This document shows positions 23,982-30,961 of a stretch of 42,049 nt of DNA, piece after piece. Each line of letters opens with the position of its first letter. Within the stretch, counting starts at the first letter, position 1. This stretch comes from JANMDN01 sp031376285 (GTDB lineage Bacteria > Actinomycetota > Thermoleophilia > Miltoncostaeales > Miltoncostaeaceae): positions 1 to 42,049 of the forward strand of contig JANMDN010000077.1 in NCBI GenBank assembly GCA_031376285.1. The letters run 5' to 3'. A model generated the notes under the pieces. That model ran no database searches and had not been told where the DNA came from. It saw only the letters and a list, made by a program, of their open reading frames with translations. The translations under genes were made by a program, and so were the position numbers.

Positions 23982-25478
23982 GTGAGTGGCCAGGCCGACG
24001 ACCTCTTCGGAGCGCTCGTCGAGGACCGCCTCGCGGCCGAGCGACCGCTTGCCGCGCGTATGCGCCCAATGACCATCGCGGAGGTCCTCGGGCAGGAGGC
24101 CCTGCTCGGAGGGGCTGGCTTCCTCGCCCAAGCAATCGCCGCCGACCGGGTGCCGTCGTTGATTCTCTACGGACCGCCGGGGTGCGGGAAAACGACCCTT
24201 GCGCGCGTCGTCGCCCAATCGACGAAGGCCACGTTCGAGGAGCTGTCGGCCGTGTCGGCTGGGCTCGCCGACGTGCGGGCGGTACTGACTCGAGCCCGCG
24301 ACCGGCTGGCAAGCGGCGGACGTACGGTGCTCTTCCTCGACGAGATCCACCGCTTCAACAAGGGGCAGCAGGACGCGCTCCTTCCCGGCGTGGAAGATGG
24401 ACTGATCACGCTGATCGGCGCGACGACCGAGAACCCGTTTTACGAGGTCAACGCCGCCCTCATCTCGCGGATGCGTGTGCTCACGCTCGAACCGTTGAGC
24501 GATGACTCCCTTGGGGTACTCCTTGACCGGGCCTGCGAGCGAGCCGATGGGCTTGCCGGGCGCGTCACGTTGGGTCCCGACGCCCGACGGGCGCTCATCG
24601 CCCGAGCCGGAGGAGATGCTCGCCACGCGCTGAACCTCCTCGACGCCGCCGCCGCGATGTCTGGGCCGGGGCCCCTTGGCGTCGAGGCGATCGCGCTCGC
24701 CGACGGCCGGCGATCCGTCGTCTACGACCGCGAGGGCGACGCGCACTACGACACGATCTCCGCGTTCATCAAGTCGATTCGCGGAAGCGATCCGGACGCC
24801 GCGATCTACTACCTCGCCGTGATGATTCACGGCGGCGAGGACCCGAAGTTCATCGCCCGTCGCCTGATCGTCGCGGCCTCAGAGGACGTTGGCAACGCCG
24901 ACCCGACGGCGCTTTCAGTGGCGACGGCGGCGGCGGCGGGCGTCCAGTTCGTCGGGATGCCGGAGGCCCGGATCATTCTCGCCCAAGCCGTCGTCTACCT
25001 CGCCCTCGCTCCCAAGTCGAACGCGGCCTACCGGGCCATCGGCGCGGCGCTGGCCGATGTCGAGGCGCGGGGCGCGAAGCGACCACCAATCGCCCTGCGC
25101 GACGCGAGCCGAGCCAACGCGAAGAACTTCGGGCACGGGAAGGGGTACCGCTATCCACACGACGCACCCAACGGCGTGATGGACGGATCGCTTCTGCCGG
25201 AGCCGCTGCTCGGGGCGCGCTTCTACGTGCCCACAGGTCGCGGAGTCGAGGCGCGTCTGAACGCGCGGCTTGAGGAGCTGCGGGCGGGCGCTGCCGCCCA
25301 GGGACCGCTACGGCCGGCCGGAGCGGCGCTGCCAGGAGCGCAGCGCGAACCACGCCGCGATGAAGACCACGCCGCAGGCACCAGCGAGGGCGAGGTGCCC
25401 CGTGGCAAGCGCGACGAGTTGAACCACGAAGACGAGCGCGACACAGATCACGAGGAGCAGGGCAACCCGGCGCCCTGA
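23982..25478 (+). CDS. rarA: Replication-associated recombination protein RarA/MgsA
   Basis: AAA+ ATPase of the clamp-loader clade that acts at stalled replication forks, 498 residues. Walker A GPPGCGKTTLA, Walker B LFLDEIHRFNKGQQDALLP, sensor IGATTENPFYEVN and arginine-finger region ISRMRVL. The C-terminal tetramerisation domain is present (DPDAAIYYLAVMIHGGEDPKFIARRL in pieces; SEDVGNADP). YRYPHDAPNG and GARFYVPTGRGVE mark the normal end of the family near residue 430. The last ~57 residues are polar, without family similarity, and are antisense to the small membrane protein at 25308-25505. GTG starts at 23982 or 23973 are both possible. Confidence 0.92.
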   Translation: MSGQADDLFGALVEDRLAAERPLAARMRPMTIAEVLGQEALLGGAGFLAQAIAADRVPSLILYGPPGCGKTTLARVVAQSTKATFEELSAVSAGLADVRAVLTRARDRLASGGRTVLFLDEIHRFNKGQQDALLPGVEDGLITLIGATTENPFYEVNAALISRMRVLTLEPLSDDSLGVLLDRACERADGLAGRVTLGPDARRALIARAGGDARHALNLLDAAAAMSGPGPLGVEAIALADGRRSVVYDREGDAHYDTISAFIKSIRGSDPDAAIYYLAVMIHGGEDPKFIARRLIVAASEDVGNADPTALSVATAAAAGVQFVGMPEARIILAQAVVYLALAPKSNAAYRAIGAALADVEARGAKRPPIALRDASRANAKNFGHGKGYRYPHDAPNGVMDGSLLPEPLLGARFYVPTGRGVEARLNARLEELRAGAAAQGPLRPAGAALPGAQREPRRDEDHAAGTSEGEVPRGKRDELNHEDERDTDHEEQGNPAP

Positions 25479-25505
25479 GGCGCCTCCTTGCTCGTCGGCG
25501 TTCAC
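25308..25505 (-). CDS. Small two-helix membrane protein
   Basis: 65 residues with two clear membrane helices (VALLLVICVALVFVVQLVAL and LALAGACGVVFIAAWFAL), a short polar N terminus and a basic C terminus (RSWQRRSGRP). GTG at 25505 overlaps the fmdB stop by 4 bp (GTGA), a strong sign of real translation. It is antisense to the last 171 bp of rarA. Function unknown. Confidence 0.72.
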   Translation of the reverse strand: MNADEQGGASGRRVALLLVICVALVFVVQLVALATGHLALAGACGVVFIAAWFALRSWQRRSGRP

Positions 25506-25852
25506 GGCCCGGTCGCCCTCGCGGCCGTATCGCTTGGCGTGGCCTCTTTCACCTTCGGGCCGTCGCCGTTTCCGTTCGACGATCCAGCCGAGTCCTTCGC
25601 GGCGCCGTCCTTGGCCCCGTCCTTGGAGGTGCCAGCGTCTGAGGAGCCCCCCGAATCGTCGCGAGGACGCTTCTTGGTTCCGTAGTCGGTGTTGTGAAAC
25701 CCACTGCCCTTGAAGTGGATCGCCGGGGCAAAAAGTACGCGCTGGGCGGGTGCGCCGCACACTTCGCAGTTCTCGACGGGGTCCTCGCTCATTCGCTGAA
25801 GGACCTCGAAGCGATGCTTTTTCTTAAGGCAGCGGTACTCGTAGACCGGCAC
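25502..25852 (-). CDS. FmdB-type zinc ribbon protein
   Basis: 116 residues. The N terminus VPVYEYRC followed by CEVCG and APAIHFKGSGFHNTDY is the FmdB/CxxC_CXXC_SSSS regulatory zinc ribbon pattern, although the first knuckle is CLKKKH, so the ligand set may be incomplete. The C-terminal half is Ser/Lys/Asp/Gly low complexity (KDGAKDGAAKDSAGSSNGN). GTG at 25852 fits the family start; an upstream extension is not conserved-looking. Its stop overlaps the small membrane protein gene. Divergent from the polysaccharide deacetylase gene. Confidence 0.85.
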   Translation of the reverse strand: MPVYEYRCLKKKHRFEVLQRMSEDPVENCEVCGAPAQRVLFAPAIHFKGSGFHNTDYGTKKRPRDDSGGSSDAGTSKDGAKDGAAKDSAGSSNGNGDGPKVKEATPSDTAARATGP

Positions 25853-25972
25853 GTCTGGGCTCCATCTGGCGCGTTCGTCGGCCCCAAGTATAGCCAGGAC
25901 CCGCCCGCTGGCACTCTCAGCGGTCAAGTGCCAGCTCGCAATGCACGCAGCCGGCCTCGCTACGATCCAGGC

Positions 25973-26779
25973 GTGCGGCCCGGGACCAACGACCCGACAA
26001 CGAAGGCTCGCGCCGTCAGGCTCGCGGCCGCCACGGGGGTTGGGTTGGCATTTGGCGCCGCCGTCCTCGCTCGACGATCACCGCTTGCAGGCGGGCTCGT
26101 TGTCGCCATCGGATCGGTCGCGACGTGGGGCGCCTTCGCCCGCAATAGCCCCGTCTTTGGGGCCGTCACCCGACACGGTAACCGGCGTCTCGCGCGGGCC
26201 TCGCTGACATTTGACGATGGCCCGGGACCGTCGACGCAGGCCATACTCGACGCGCTTGAGTGCCACGGCGCGCGGGCGACCTTCTTCCTCCTAGGTCGGC
26301 AGGTCGAGCGGTATCCCGACATCGTTCGCCGTATCGCCGCTGACGGCCATCAGATCGCAAGCCATGGGTATGACCACGGCATTCTCGTCTTCCGTGGTGG
26401 GCGTCACGTGGCCGATCAGCTGCGCCGCACAGAAGACGCGGTCGAGGCGGCGCTCGGTCGTCCTGGGATGACACCCTGGTTTCGCGCGCCGCACGGCTTC
26501 CGTGGACCGCTGAGCGCCCGGGCTGTCAAGGCGGCCGGCTACCGCACAGCCGGTTGGAGCACCGGCGTCTGGGACTCCGTAGACCCGGGCGCCCAGACGA
26601 TCGCTGACCGAACCACAGCGGCGCTCCATCCGGGTGCGGTCGTCCTGCTCCACGACGCCGACGGCTGGGCCCCGGAACGTCGGCGCGACCAGACCGCCGA
26701 GGCGCTCCCGACGGTGATCGAGACGGCCCGAGTTCGCGGCCTCGAACTCGTCACCCTGGCTGAGCTCGCGGCGTCGTGA
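25973..26779 (+). CDS. Polysaccharide deacetylase (NodB domain)
   Basis: 268 residues. Two hydrophobic N-terminal segments (AAATGVGLAFGAAVLA and GLVVAIGSVATWGAF), then an exported NodB domain. Motifs in order: TFDDGPGPST (catalytic and metal-binding Asp), SHGYDHG (HxxxH metal ligands), RAPHGFR, WSTGVWDS and LLHD. It probably removes N-acetyl groups from a cell-wall or capsular glycan. GTG at 25973 is the first start compatible with the membrane segments. The stop overlaps the next gene (GTGA), so the two are translationally coupled. Confidence 0.92.
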   Translation: MRPGTNDPTTKARAVRLAAATGVGLAFGAAVLARRSPLAGGLVVAIGSVATWGAFARNSPVFGAVTRHGNRRLARASLTFDDGPGPSTQAILDALECHGARATFFLLGRQVERYPDIVRRIAADGHQIASHGYDHGILVFRGGRHVADQLRRTEDAVEAALGRPGMTPWFRAPHGFRGPLSARAVKAAGYRTAGWSTGVWDSVDPGAQTIADRTTAALHPGAVVLLHDADGWAPERRRDQTAEALPTVIETARVRGLELVTLAELAAS

Positions 26780-27846
26780 GCCAAGCGACCCCTTCAACTC
26801 GCCGCGCGGTCATTCGGCGACTGTTTGGTTGGCCCGCGCGGATCGTGCTGATCCTCGCGGCAGCCGGACTCGTGTGGTGGAGGGTCGATGTCGGATCCAT
26901 CAAGACCGCCTTCGCGCTCGACTCGTGGGGGATGCTCACACTCGCGATCCTCGCCAACTTCGCCTCCGTCGTGATGACAGGTGTCGCGTGGAAAGGCGTC
27001 GTCGATGGCCTTCCGGCAGTCGCCCAGCGAACGCGGTTCATCGACCTTCTGAGCCCCCTGATGGTCGGCTTCCTCTTCAACACCGTGCTCGCGGCGCGCG
27101 TCGGTGAGCTGGTGAAGGTGATGCTTTTGCGACGACGGCTCGCCCGGGCCGGTGACGACGTGCGCCTGAGCACCCTCGTCGGATCGGTCGTGACGGTGAA
27201 CCTCATGACGACCATCGCGTGGGTTGCGATCGTCGCCGCAATCGGGGCATTCCTGCCGCTCCCGAGCACGGTCTGGTGGATCACCATGAGCATCGGCGTG
27301 GCGTGCCTCTCGTTTGTCGTGGTCGCGCTGCTTCGCAAGCCGAAAGCCAACTTTCCCGATTGGCTGAACACGAGCACGTTGTGGGGAAGGGCGCGCGGCG
27401 CGCTCTCGGGCGTCTGGCAAGCGGTACACGAGAGCCACCTGGGGATGCGCAGCGCGCGCCAAGTCGCGATCGTGGGGGGAGGATCACTTGGAACATGGCT
27501 TTGCCAATGGACGGGGATTTACTGCACGCTCCGGGCCTTCGGCCTCGAGCGGGTCGGTTGGGGCGGCGCCGGCCTGCTGCTCGTGACGGTGACCCTCGCG
27601 CAGATCTTTCCGGTGCTCCCCGGGAACCTGCTCGTCTTCCAGGCCGCCGCGGTTCTTCCGCTGACGGCGACCTACGGCGTGGCAAGCTCGACGGCGATCG
27701 CCTTCTCGATCGTCTTGCAGTTCACCGAGGCCGCGATCGGCGTTGCGCTTGGCTTCCTCTTTCTGCTCCTCGAGGGCGTTGGCTTCCGCGAGCTGCGCAG
27801 ACAGGTCGAGGCCGAACAGCGTGACGAGGAGCAGGGGGGGCGCTGA
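26776..27846 (+). CDS. LPG synthase/flippase-like integral membrane protein (UPF0104)
   Basis: 356 residues with about eight hydrophobic segments, matching the lysylphosphatidylglycerol synthase TM region/UPF0104 family. Typical features: MVGFLFNTVLAARVGELVKVMLLRRR after the second helices (RVGELVK), and AQIFPVLPGNLLVFQAAAV (PGNLG-like PGNLL) near the end. Members flip or transfer lipid-linked molecules. No C-terminal soluble synthase domain is present, so it is not a complete MprF. Coupled to the deacetylase by a GTGA overlap, suggesting a shared glycan or lipid pathway. Confidence 0.88.
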   Translation: MSQATPSTRRAVIRRLFGWPARIVLILAAAGLVWWRVDVGSIKTAFALDSWGMLTLAILANFASVVMTGVAWKGVVDGLPAVAQRTRFIDLLSPLMVGFLFNTVLAARVGELVKVMLLRRRLARAGDDVRLSTLVGSVVTVNLMTTIAWVAIVAAIGAFLPLPSTVWWITMSIGVACLSFVVVALLRKPKANFPDWLNTSTLWGRARGALSGVWQAVHESHLGMRSARQVAIVGGGSLGTWLCQWTGIYCTLRAFGLERVGWGGAGLLLVTVTLAQIFPVLPGNLLVFQAAAVLPLTATYGVASSTAIAFSIVLQFTEAAIGVALGFLFLLLEGVGFRELRRQVEAEQRDEEQGGR

Positions 27847-27862
27847 GTCTCGAAGAAGAATC

Positions 27863-28033
27863 GTCGTCCGGGCTCACGTGTGGGGTCGTGAACCCGGACG
27901 ACTCGGTACTGGGTGTTGGCGCTGCCGCCGCCCAACACCCGCCGGACCGGGGCGAGGGTCCGGCACAGGGACGCGGGATATGGGCGCCCTGATGTCGTTC
28001 CCCGTTGCCCCGCCCTATGGGCGAGACAACGGG
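27863..28033. terminator. Cluster of four hairpins between convergent genes
   Basis: Four stems lie in tandem: GTCGTCCGGG/CCCGGACGAC (27863-27902), GGGTGTTGG/CCAACACCC (27911-27940), CCGGACC/GGTCCGG (27942-27963), and CCCGTTG/CAACGGG with an inner CGCCC/GGGCG (28001-28033). The region separates the flippase gene (+) from phoX (-), so it can end transcription in both directions. Confidence 0.75.
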
Positions 28034-28048
28034 ATCGCGCAAGACCCG

Positions 28049-29653
28049 CTAGCGGTTGTTGAAGTCGTACAGCCCGCCGTCGGAGCCTTCGTGTGTGACT
28101 TTGTTTGGCTGGAAGCCGGAGATCACGAGCATCTCATCCGTCTTTGACTCGTCGACGGTTGGCGTCGCCGGGTTGTCGGGGGAGTGCTGGATGTTCAGGT
28201 ACGCCTTCTCGCCGGAGGCGTCGAAGATGAGTCCAGTTGGCTCCGCGGAGTCGATGAGCTGCTCACCCATCGGTCCGTACGCCGTTGGGCTGTCGTACTC
28301 GCCGGTCCTCACCGACATCGCGAGCACACAGCCGTCGGTCAGGAGATCCCTGTCCGCGCCATCGGGCAGGCAGGCCCACACGTCACCAGGGAACTCCTTA
28401 CCGCCGATCACAGGGGTGTCTTCGATGATGTAGACGATCCCCGTCTTCGGCTGGAACTCGAGATTGTCGAACTGGCTCATGCGCGGGTTCCCCGCGACGA
28501 AGAGCTGAACCTCAGGCACGGTGCCGGTCTTGAAGTTCGCGATCGGCTGGGCGGGGTTCGCCCGACGGAGCATCAGGTCGTTCTCGTACGTACGGTCCTC
28601 GAGGCACATCACCTCACCGTAGTTGCGGAGCGCCGACCGGTTCGTGTTCGTCCAGCAGATGCGCTTGCGTCCGGCCGCCTCGGCCATCGGGTCCTGGTGC
28701 ATGTCCTCGGGCCGGTAGTAGCCGGTGCCCTTCGCGATACCCTCGTCACGGGCCTTCGCCGCGTCGATCGGGCCGACCCACTTGCCCTTCCCAAACTGCG
28801 TTCCTTGACCGACGTCACCGATGCCGACCTCGAGCGCGTACAGGTCCCCCTTCGCGTACGGCGAGTTGGCGGGCGTGGCGTTGTCGGCCTTGGCGGTGTT
28901 CGAGGTCACGAACTTGAAGATCGCCCCGCCGTTCTTGCGGCTGGTCGGGCGAAGCTCGTCACCTGCGTAGACCGAACCGTCGGCGAAGGCGGCGATGCCC
29001 TCCCAGGCGAACCGGCCAAGCGCAGGACGCGGGACCACGTTCTGCGGGTTGGTGCCGCCCTCGACGGTCCCAGCCTTCTTCGTGACGGCACCCGCGGCGT
29101 TCTTGACGTCGACGCGGGTGAAGGTGACGCCCGTCGTCTCGAGCGGCTTGTAGATCTCGAGGCCCCAACCGTCGGAGACTTCCTCGGTCGCGAGGATCGT
29201 TCCCCAGGCGGTCCGGCGGATACCGTCACAGGCGACCGTGCCCGTCAGAATCGTCTCGACCTTGCCCTTGTCAGCGCCGTTCAGCTTGACGCGCTGAACG
29301 CCGGGAATCGTCGTGGCGTTCTCGATGCAGACGATCGCCCACTCGGGGTTCGAGTCGGTCGGCCAGAAGGCGATCATGTCGCCGTTCTGGGCCATCTTGT
29401 CGGTGACGAGCTCGGCCTTGAGGCCTCCGGCCAGTGCTACGGAACCAGCGCCGCGGGCGCCCTGGCTCGGTGTCGCAGTTGCTTGAAGTGGGTTACCAAA
29501 ACCGAAGAGCCGCTCAGAGCGCTTCTCGGTGTCCTTTTGGTGGTTAAGCCCCCAGTCCATCCAACCGGTCGCAAACGCGGCGACGGGGAGCGAGCAGGCG
29601 GCGACGGCACCGATGACCAATGCGCGTCGTCCGATTGTGCGGCGCTTTGCCAC
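28049..29653 (-). CDS. phoX: PhoX family alkaline phosphatase
   Basis: Secreted calcium/iron-type phosphomonoesterase releasing phosphate from organic esters, 534 residues. The N terminus KRRTIGRRALVIGAVAACSL with AFA is an export signal; the arginine pairs suggest Tat, as is usual for PhoX, though the motif is not perfect. PhoX/DUF839 signatures: CDGIRRTAWGTILATEEV, ENATTIPGVQRV, GRFAWEGIAAFADGSVYAGDE and YYRPEDMHQDP. GTG at 29653 follows AAGGAGG with a 5-nt spacer. A PHO box lies 60-81 bp upstream, so PhoP control is likely. Confidence 0.93.
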   Translation of the reverse strand: MAKRRTIGRRALVIGAVAACSLPVAAFATGWMDWGLNHQKDTEKRSERLFGFGNPLQATATPSQGARGAGSVALAGGLKAELVTDKMAQNGDMIAFWPTDSNPEWAIVCIENATTIPGVQRVKLNGADKGKVETILTGTVACDGIRRTAWGTILATEEVSDGWGLEIYKPLETTGVTFTRVDVKNAAGAVTKKAGTVEGGTNPQNVVPRPALGRFAWEGIAAFADGSVYAGDELRPTSRKNGGAIFKFVTSNTAKADNATPANSPYAKGDLYALEVGIGDVGQGTQFGKGKWVGPIDAAKARDEGIAKGTGYYRPEDMHQDPMAEAAGRKRICWTNTNRSALRNYGEVMCLEDRTYENDLMLRRANPAQPIANFKTGTVPEVQLFVAGNPRMSQFDNLEFQPKTGIVYIIEDTPVIGGKEFPGDVWACLPDGADRDLLTDGCVLAMSVRTGEYDSPTAYGPMGEQLIDSAEPTGLIFDASGEKAYLNIQHSPDNPATPTVDESKTDEMLVISGFQPNKVTHEGSDGGLYDFNNR

Positions 29654-29712
29654 AGAGTCCTCCTTGAGAGTTTCGATCGTGCGGCACGGACGGTGACACC
29701 GGAACCGTTACG

Positions 29713-29734
29713 AAGCGGTGACCAGACGGTGAAC
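29713..29734 (-). promoter_or_regulatory. PHO box upstream of phoX
   Basis: On the minus strand two adjacent 11-mers, GTTCACCGTCT and GGTCACCGCTT, agree at 8 of 11 positions and match the actinobacterial PhoP direct-repeat unit (GTTCACC-type). Further upstream, GTGAACG-like units continue at about 11-bp spacing. Strong support for phosphate-starvation induction of phoX. Confidence 0.75.
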
Positions 29735-29811
29735 GAGCTGGGTTTCGGGGCTCGGGCGCGACCAAGCGTTCACGCAACACTCACCCGGGGTTAACCTGAA
29801 ACGCGGCGGCG

Positions 29812-29924
29812 CGCGCAAGACTGTCGTTGCGCGGCTGACGACCAACCCCCCAGGTGCGGTCAGTCGCTACCACCGCGTCGTCGCGGTGAGCAAGGGAGGG
29901 GCGCCCGTCGGGAGCGCCCCTCCC
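29812..29924 (+). ncRNA. Candidate structured small RNA ending in a terminator
   Basis: Hairpins in order: CGCGCAA (29812-29818)/TTGCGCG (29827-29833); CTGAC (29835-29839)/GTCAG (29859-29863); CACCGCG (29871-29877)/CGCGGTG (29882-29888) with loop TCGT; and GGGAGGGGCGC (29894-29904)/GCGCCCCTCCC (29914-29924), followed by a pyrimidine-rich TTCCCCTTCTCCC. No protein gene ends nearby on the plus strand, so the last stem would terminate an otherwise unknown transcript. Direction and 5' end are inferred. Confidence 0.4.
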
Positions 29925-30000
29925 TTCCCCTTCTCCCGCGAGGCCCGACGGGGCTGTCATTCGCGTCGGCACCGTCCTCGTCGGACCGTGGCCGTCTCCC

Positions 30001-30016
30001 ATCAAGATCTGTTGAT
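30001..30016 (+). promoter_or_regulatory. ArsR operator upstream of arsR
   Basis: ATCAA-GATCTG-TTGAT is a perfect inverted repeat of the form found at ArsR-family operators, 45 bp before the start codon at 30061. Confidence 0.6.
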
Positions 30017-30060
30017 ATGACCTGCCCAGTGCGCTACGTTCCGCTGGTCTCACAACAGTC

Positions 30061-30414
30061 ATGGTCAAGATGAACGCGCCGCTTCCCACCCGTTCCGCCG
30101 GCCCGTCCGCCGAGACCTGCGGGGAGCCGTCGGTCGGCTTGGACCGCTCACTCGATGCCGAGAGGATTGCCGTCGTCGCGGGGGCCCTTGCGGTGCCGCT
30201 TCGGGTGCACATCCTCGACGTGCTGCGCCGAAGCGAGCACGACGTCTGCCAGTGCGAGCTGATCGCCCTCTTCGCCGTCTCGCAGTCCTTGCTCTCACAC
30301 CACATCAAGAAACTCGTCGATGCTGGGCTGGTTCGTATCGAGCGCCGCCACCGGTGGGCGTACTACTCCCTTCCCCCCGGGGCACTCGAGGAGTTCACGA
30401 CATGGCTGAGCTAA
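30061..30414 (+). CDS. arsR: ArsR family metalloregulator
   Basis: 117-residue winged-helix repressor. The core is LAVPLRVHILDVLRRSEHDVCQCEL, with the CxC arsenite-binding pair in the sensing helix, followed by the recognition helix VSQSLLSHHIKKLVDAGLV and the wing RRHRWAYYSL. It should release DNA when As(III) binds. An ATCAA-N6-TTGAT operator lies just upstream. The stop overlaps the start of the broken arsM gene, so the original unit was arsR-arsM. ATG at 30061 is the ORF start; a Met three codons later is possible. Confidence 0.9.
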   Translation: MVKMNAPLPTRSAGPSAETCGEPSVGLDRSLDAERIAVVAGALAVPLRVHILDVLRRSEHDVCQCELIALFAVSQSLLSHHIKKLVDAGLVRIERRHRWAYYSLPPGALEEFTTWLS

Positions 30415-30733
30415 CCGAGCCCAGCTCGACGTGCTGCGCCCCAGCCGCTCAAGCAACCTGCGGCGAGCCTTAAGTCGGCATGCTGCGCCACCGGCGCGGC
30501 TGGAGGCAGTTGCGGATGCGCTGGCGAAACAAGCGATGGTCCGCGAGCGCTACGCGGCGGCGGCCCTTGCGACATCGGCGGTACCGGGCTCCTGCGGTTG
30601 TGGCGCGGGCGCGCTGACCGAGGCTGGGTTTCGTTCAGCGCTTGAGGTCTCCGGCGTTATAGGAATCGAAATCCAGACCACCCACCCGGTGCACGACCAC
30701 GCCAGCGGGGCGATCATCCGTGCCCGAAAGCCG
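30402..30733 (+). pseudogene. arsM: Arsenite methyltransferase ArsM, internally deleted and frameshifted
   Basis: ATG at 30402, within the end of arsR, reads MAELTEPSSTCCAPAAQATC and hits TAA at 30471-30473. In the next frame the cysteine-rich lead continues as KSACCATG and GGSCGCAGETS; a further shift gives VRERYAAAALATSAVPGSCGCG, the usual ArsM N-terminal region. The whole S-adenosylmethionine-binding core is missing, and the sequence jumps to the C-terminal SGVIGIEIQTTHPVHDHA and IIRARKP. Two frameshifts plus the deletion remove any function. Arsenic methylation has therefore been lost here. MITE-like copy 2 lies 61 bp further on. Confidence 0.85.
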
Positions 30734-30794
30734 GACTTGCTCGCAATCCGATCGGGCTCCCGCGCGCGTCGAACGTTCTGCCAAGCGCGACGCT

Positions 30795-30961
30795 CTAGTG
30801 GTGTGACACGGAAATGGGTGGTAGTTCCGGTGAGCGAGGCCGAGGCAGGCAAGGACGCGGTATCCCGAGCAGATCGGGAATCTGTGAGGGATCAAGGACG
30901 CCGCATGCCGAAGTGCCGCAGCCGCCGGAACCCCATCACTATTTCCGTGTCACACCACTAG
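30795..30961. mobile_element. MITE-like CTAG-bounded element, copy 2
   Basis: 167 bp with a perfect 21-bp terminal inverted repeat (30795-30815 and 30941-30961, beginning CTAGTGGTGTGACACGG). The interior is homologous to copy 1: GAGCGAG, CCGAG, TCGGGAAT, GCAGCCGCC. CAAGGACGC starts at 30850 and 30893, again 43 bp apart. The stem is GTTCCGG (30824-30830)/CCGGAAC (30925-30931), where copy 1 has TT/AA at the two positions that are CC/GG here. The right end overlaps the 3' end of arsJ. Confidence 0.85.

Noticed and set aside
28184..29794. 536-codon open frame on the plus strand
   Set aside because: It is antisense to phoX over nearly its whole length, and phoX has clear family motifs, a ribosome site and a PHO box. 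High GC keeps opposite frames open.
30431..30961. 176-codon plus-strand frame ending in the mobile element
   Set aside because: It joins pieces of the broken arsM with element sequence; not a gene in its own right.
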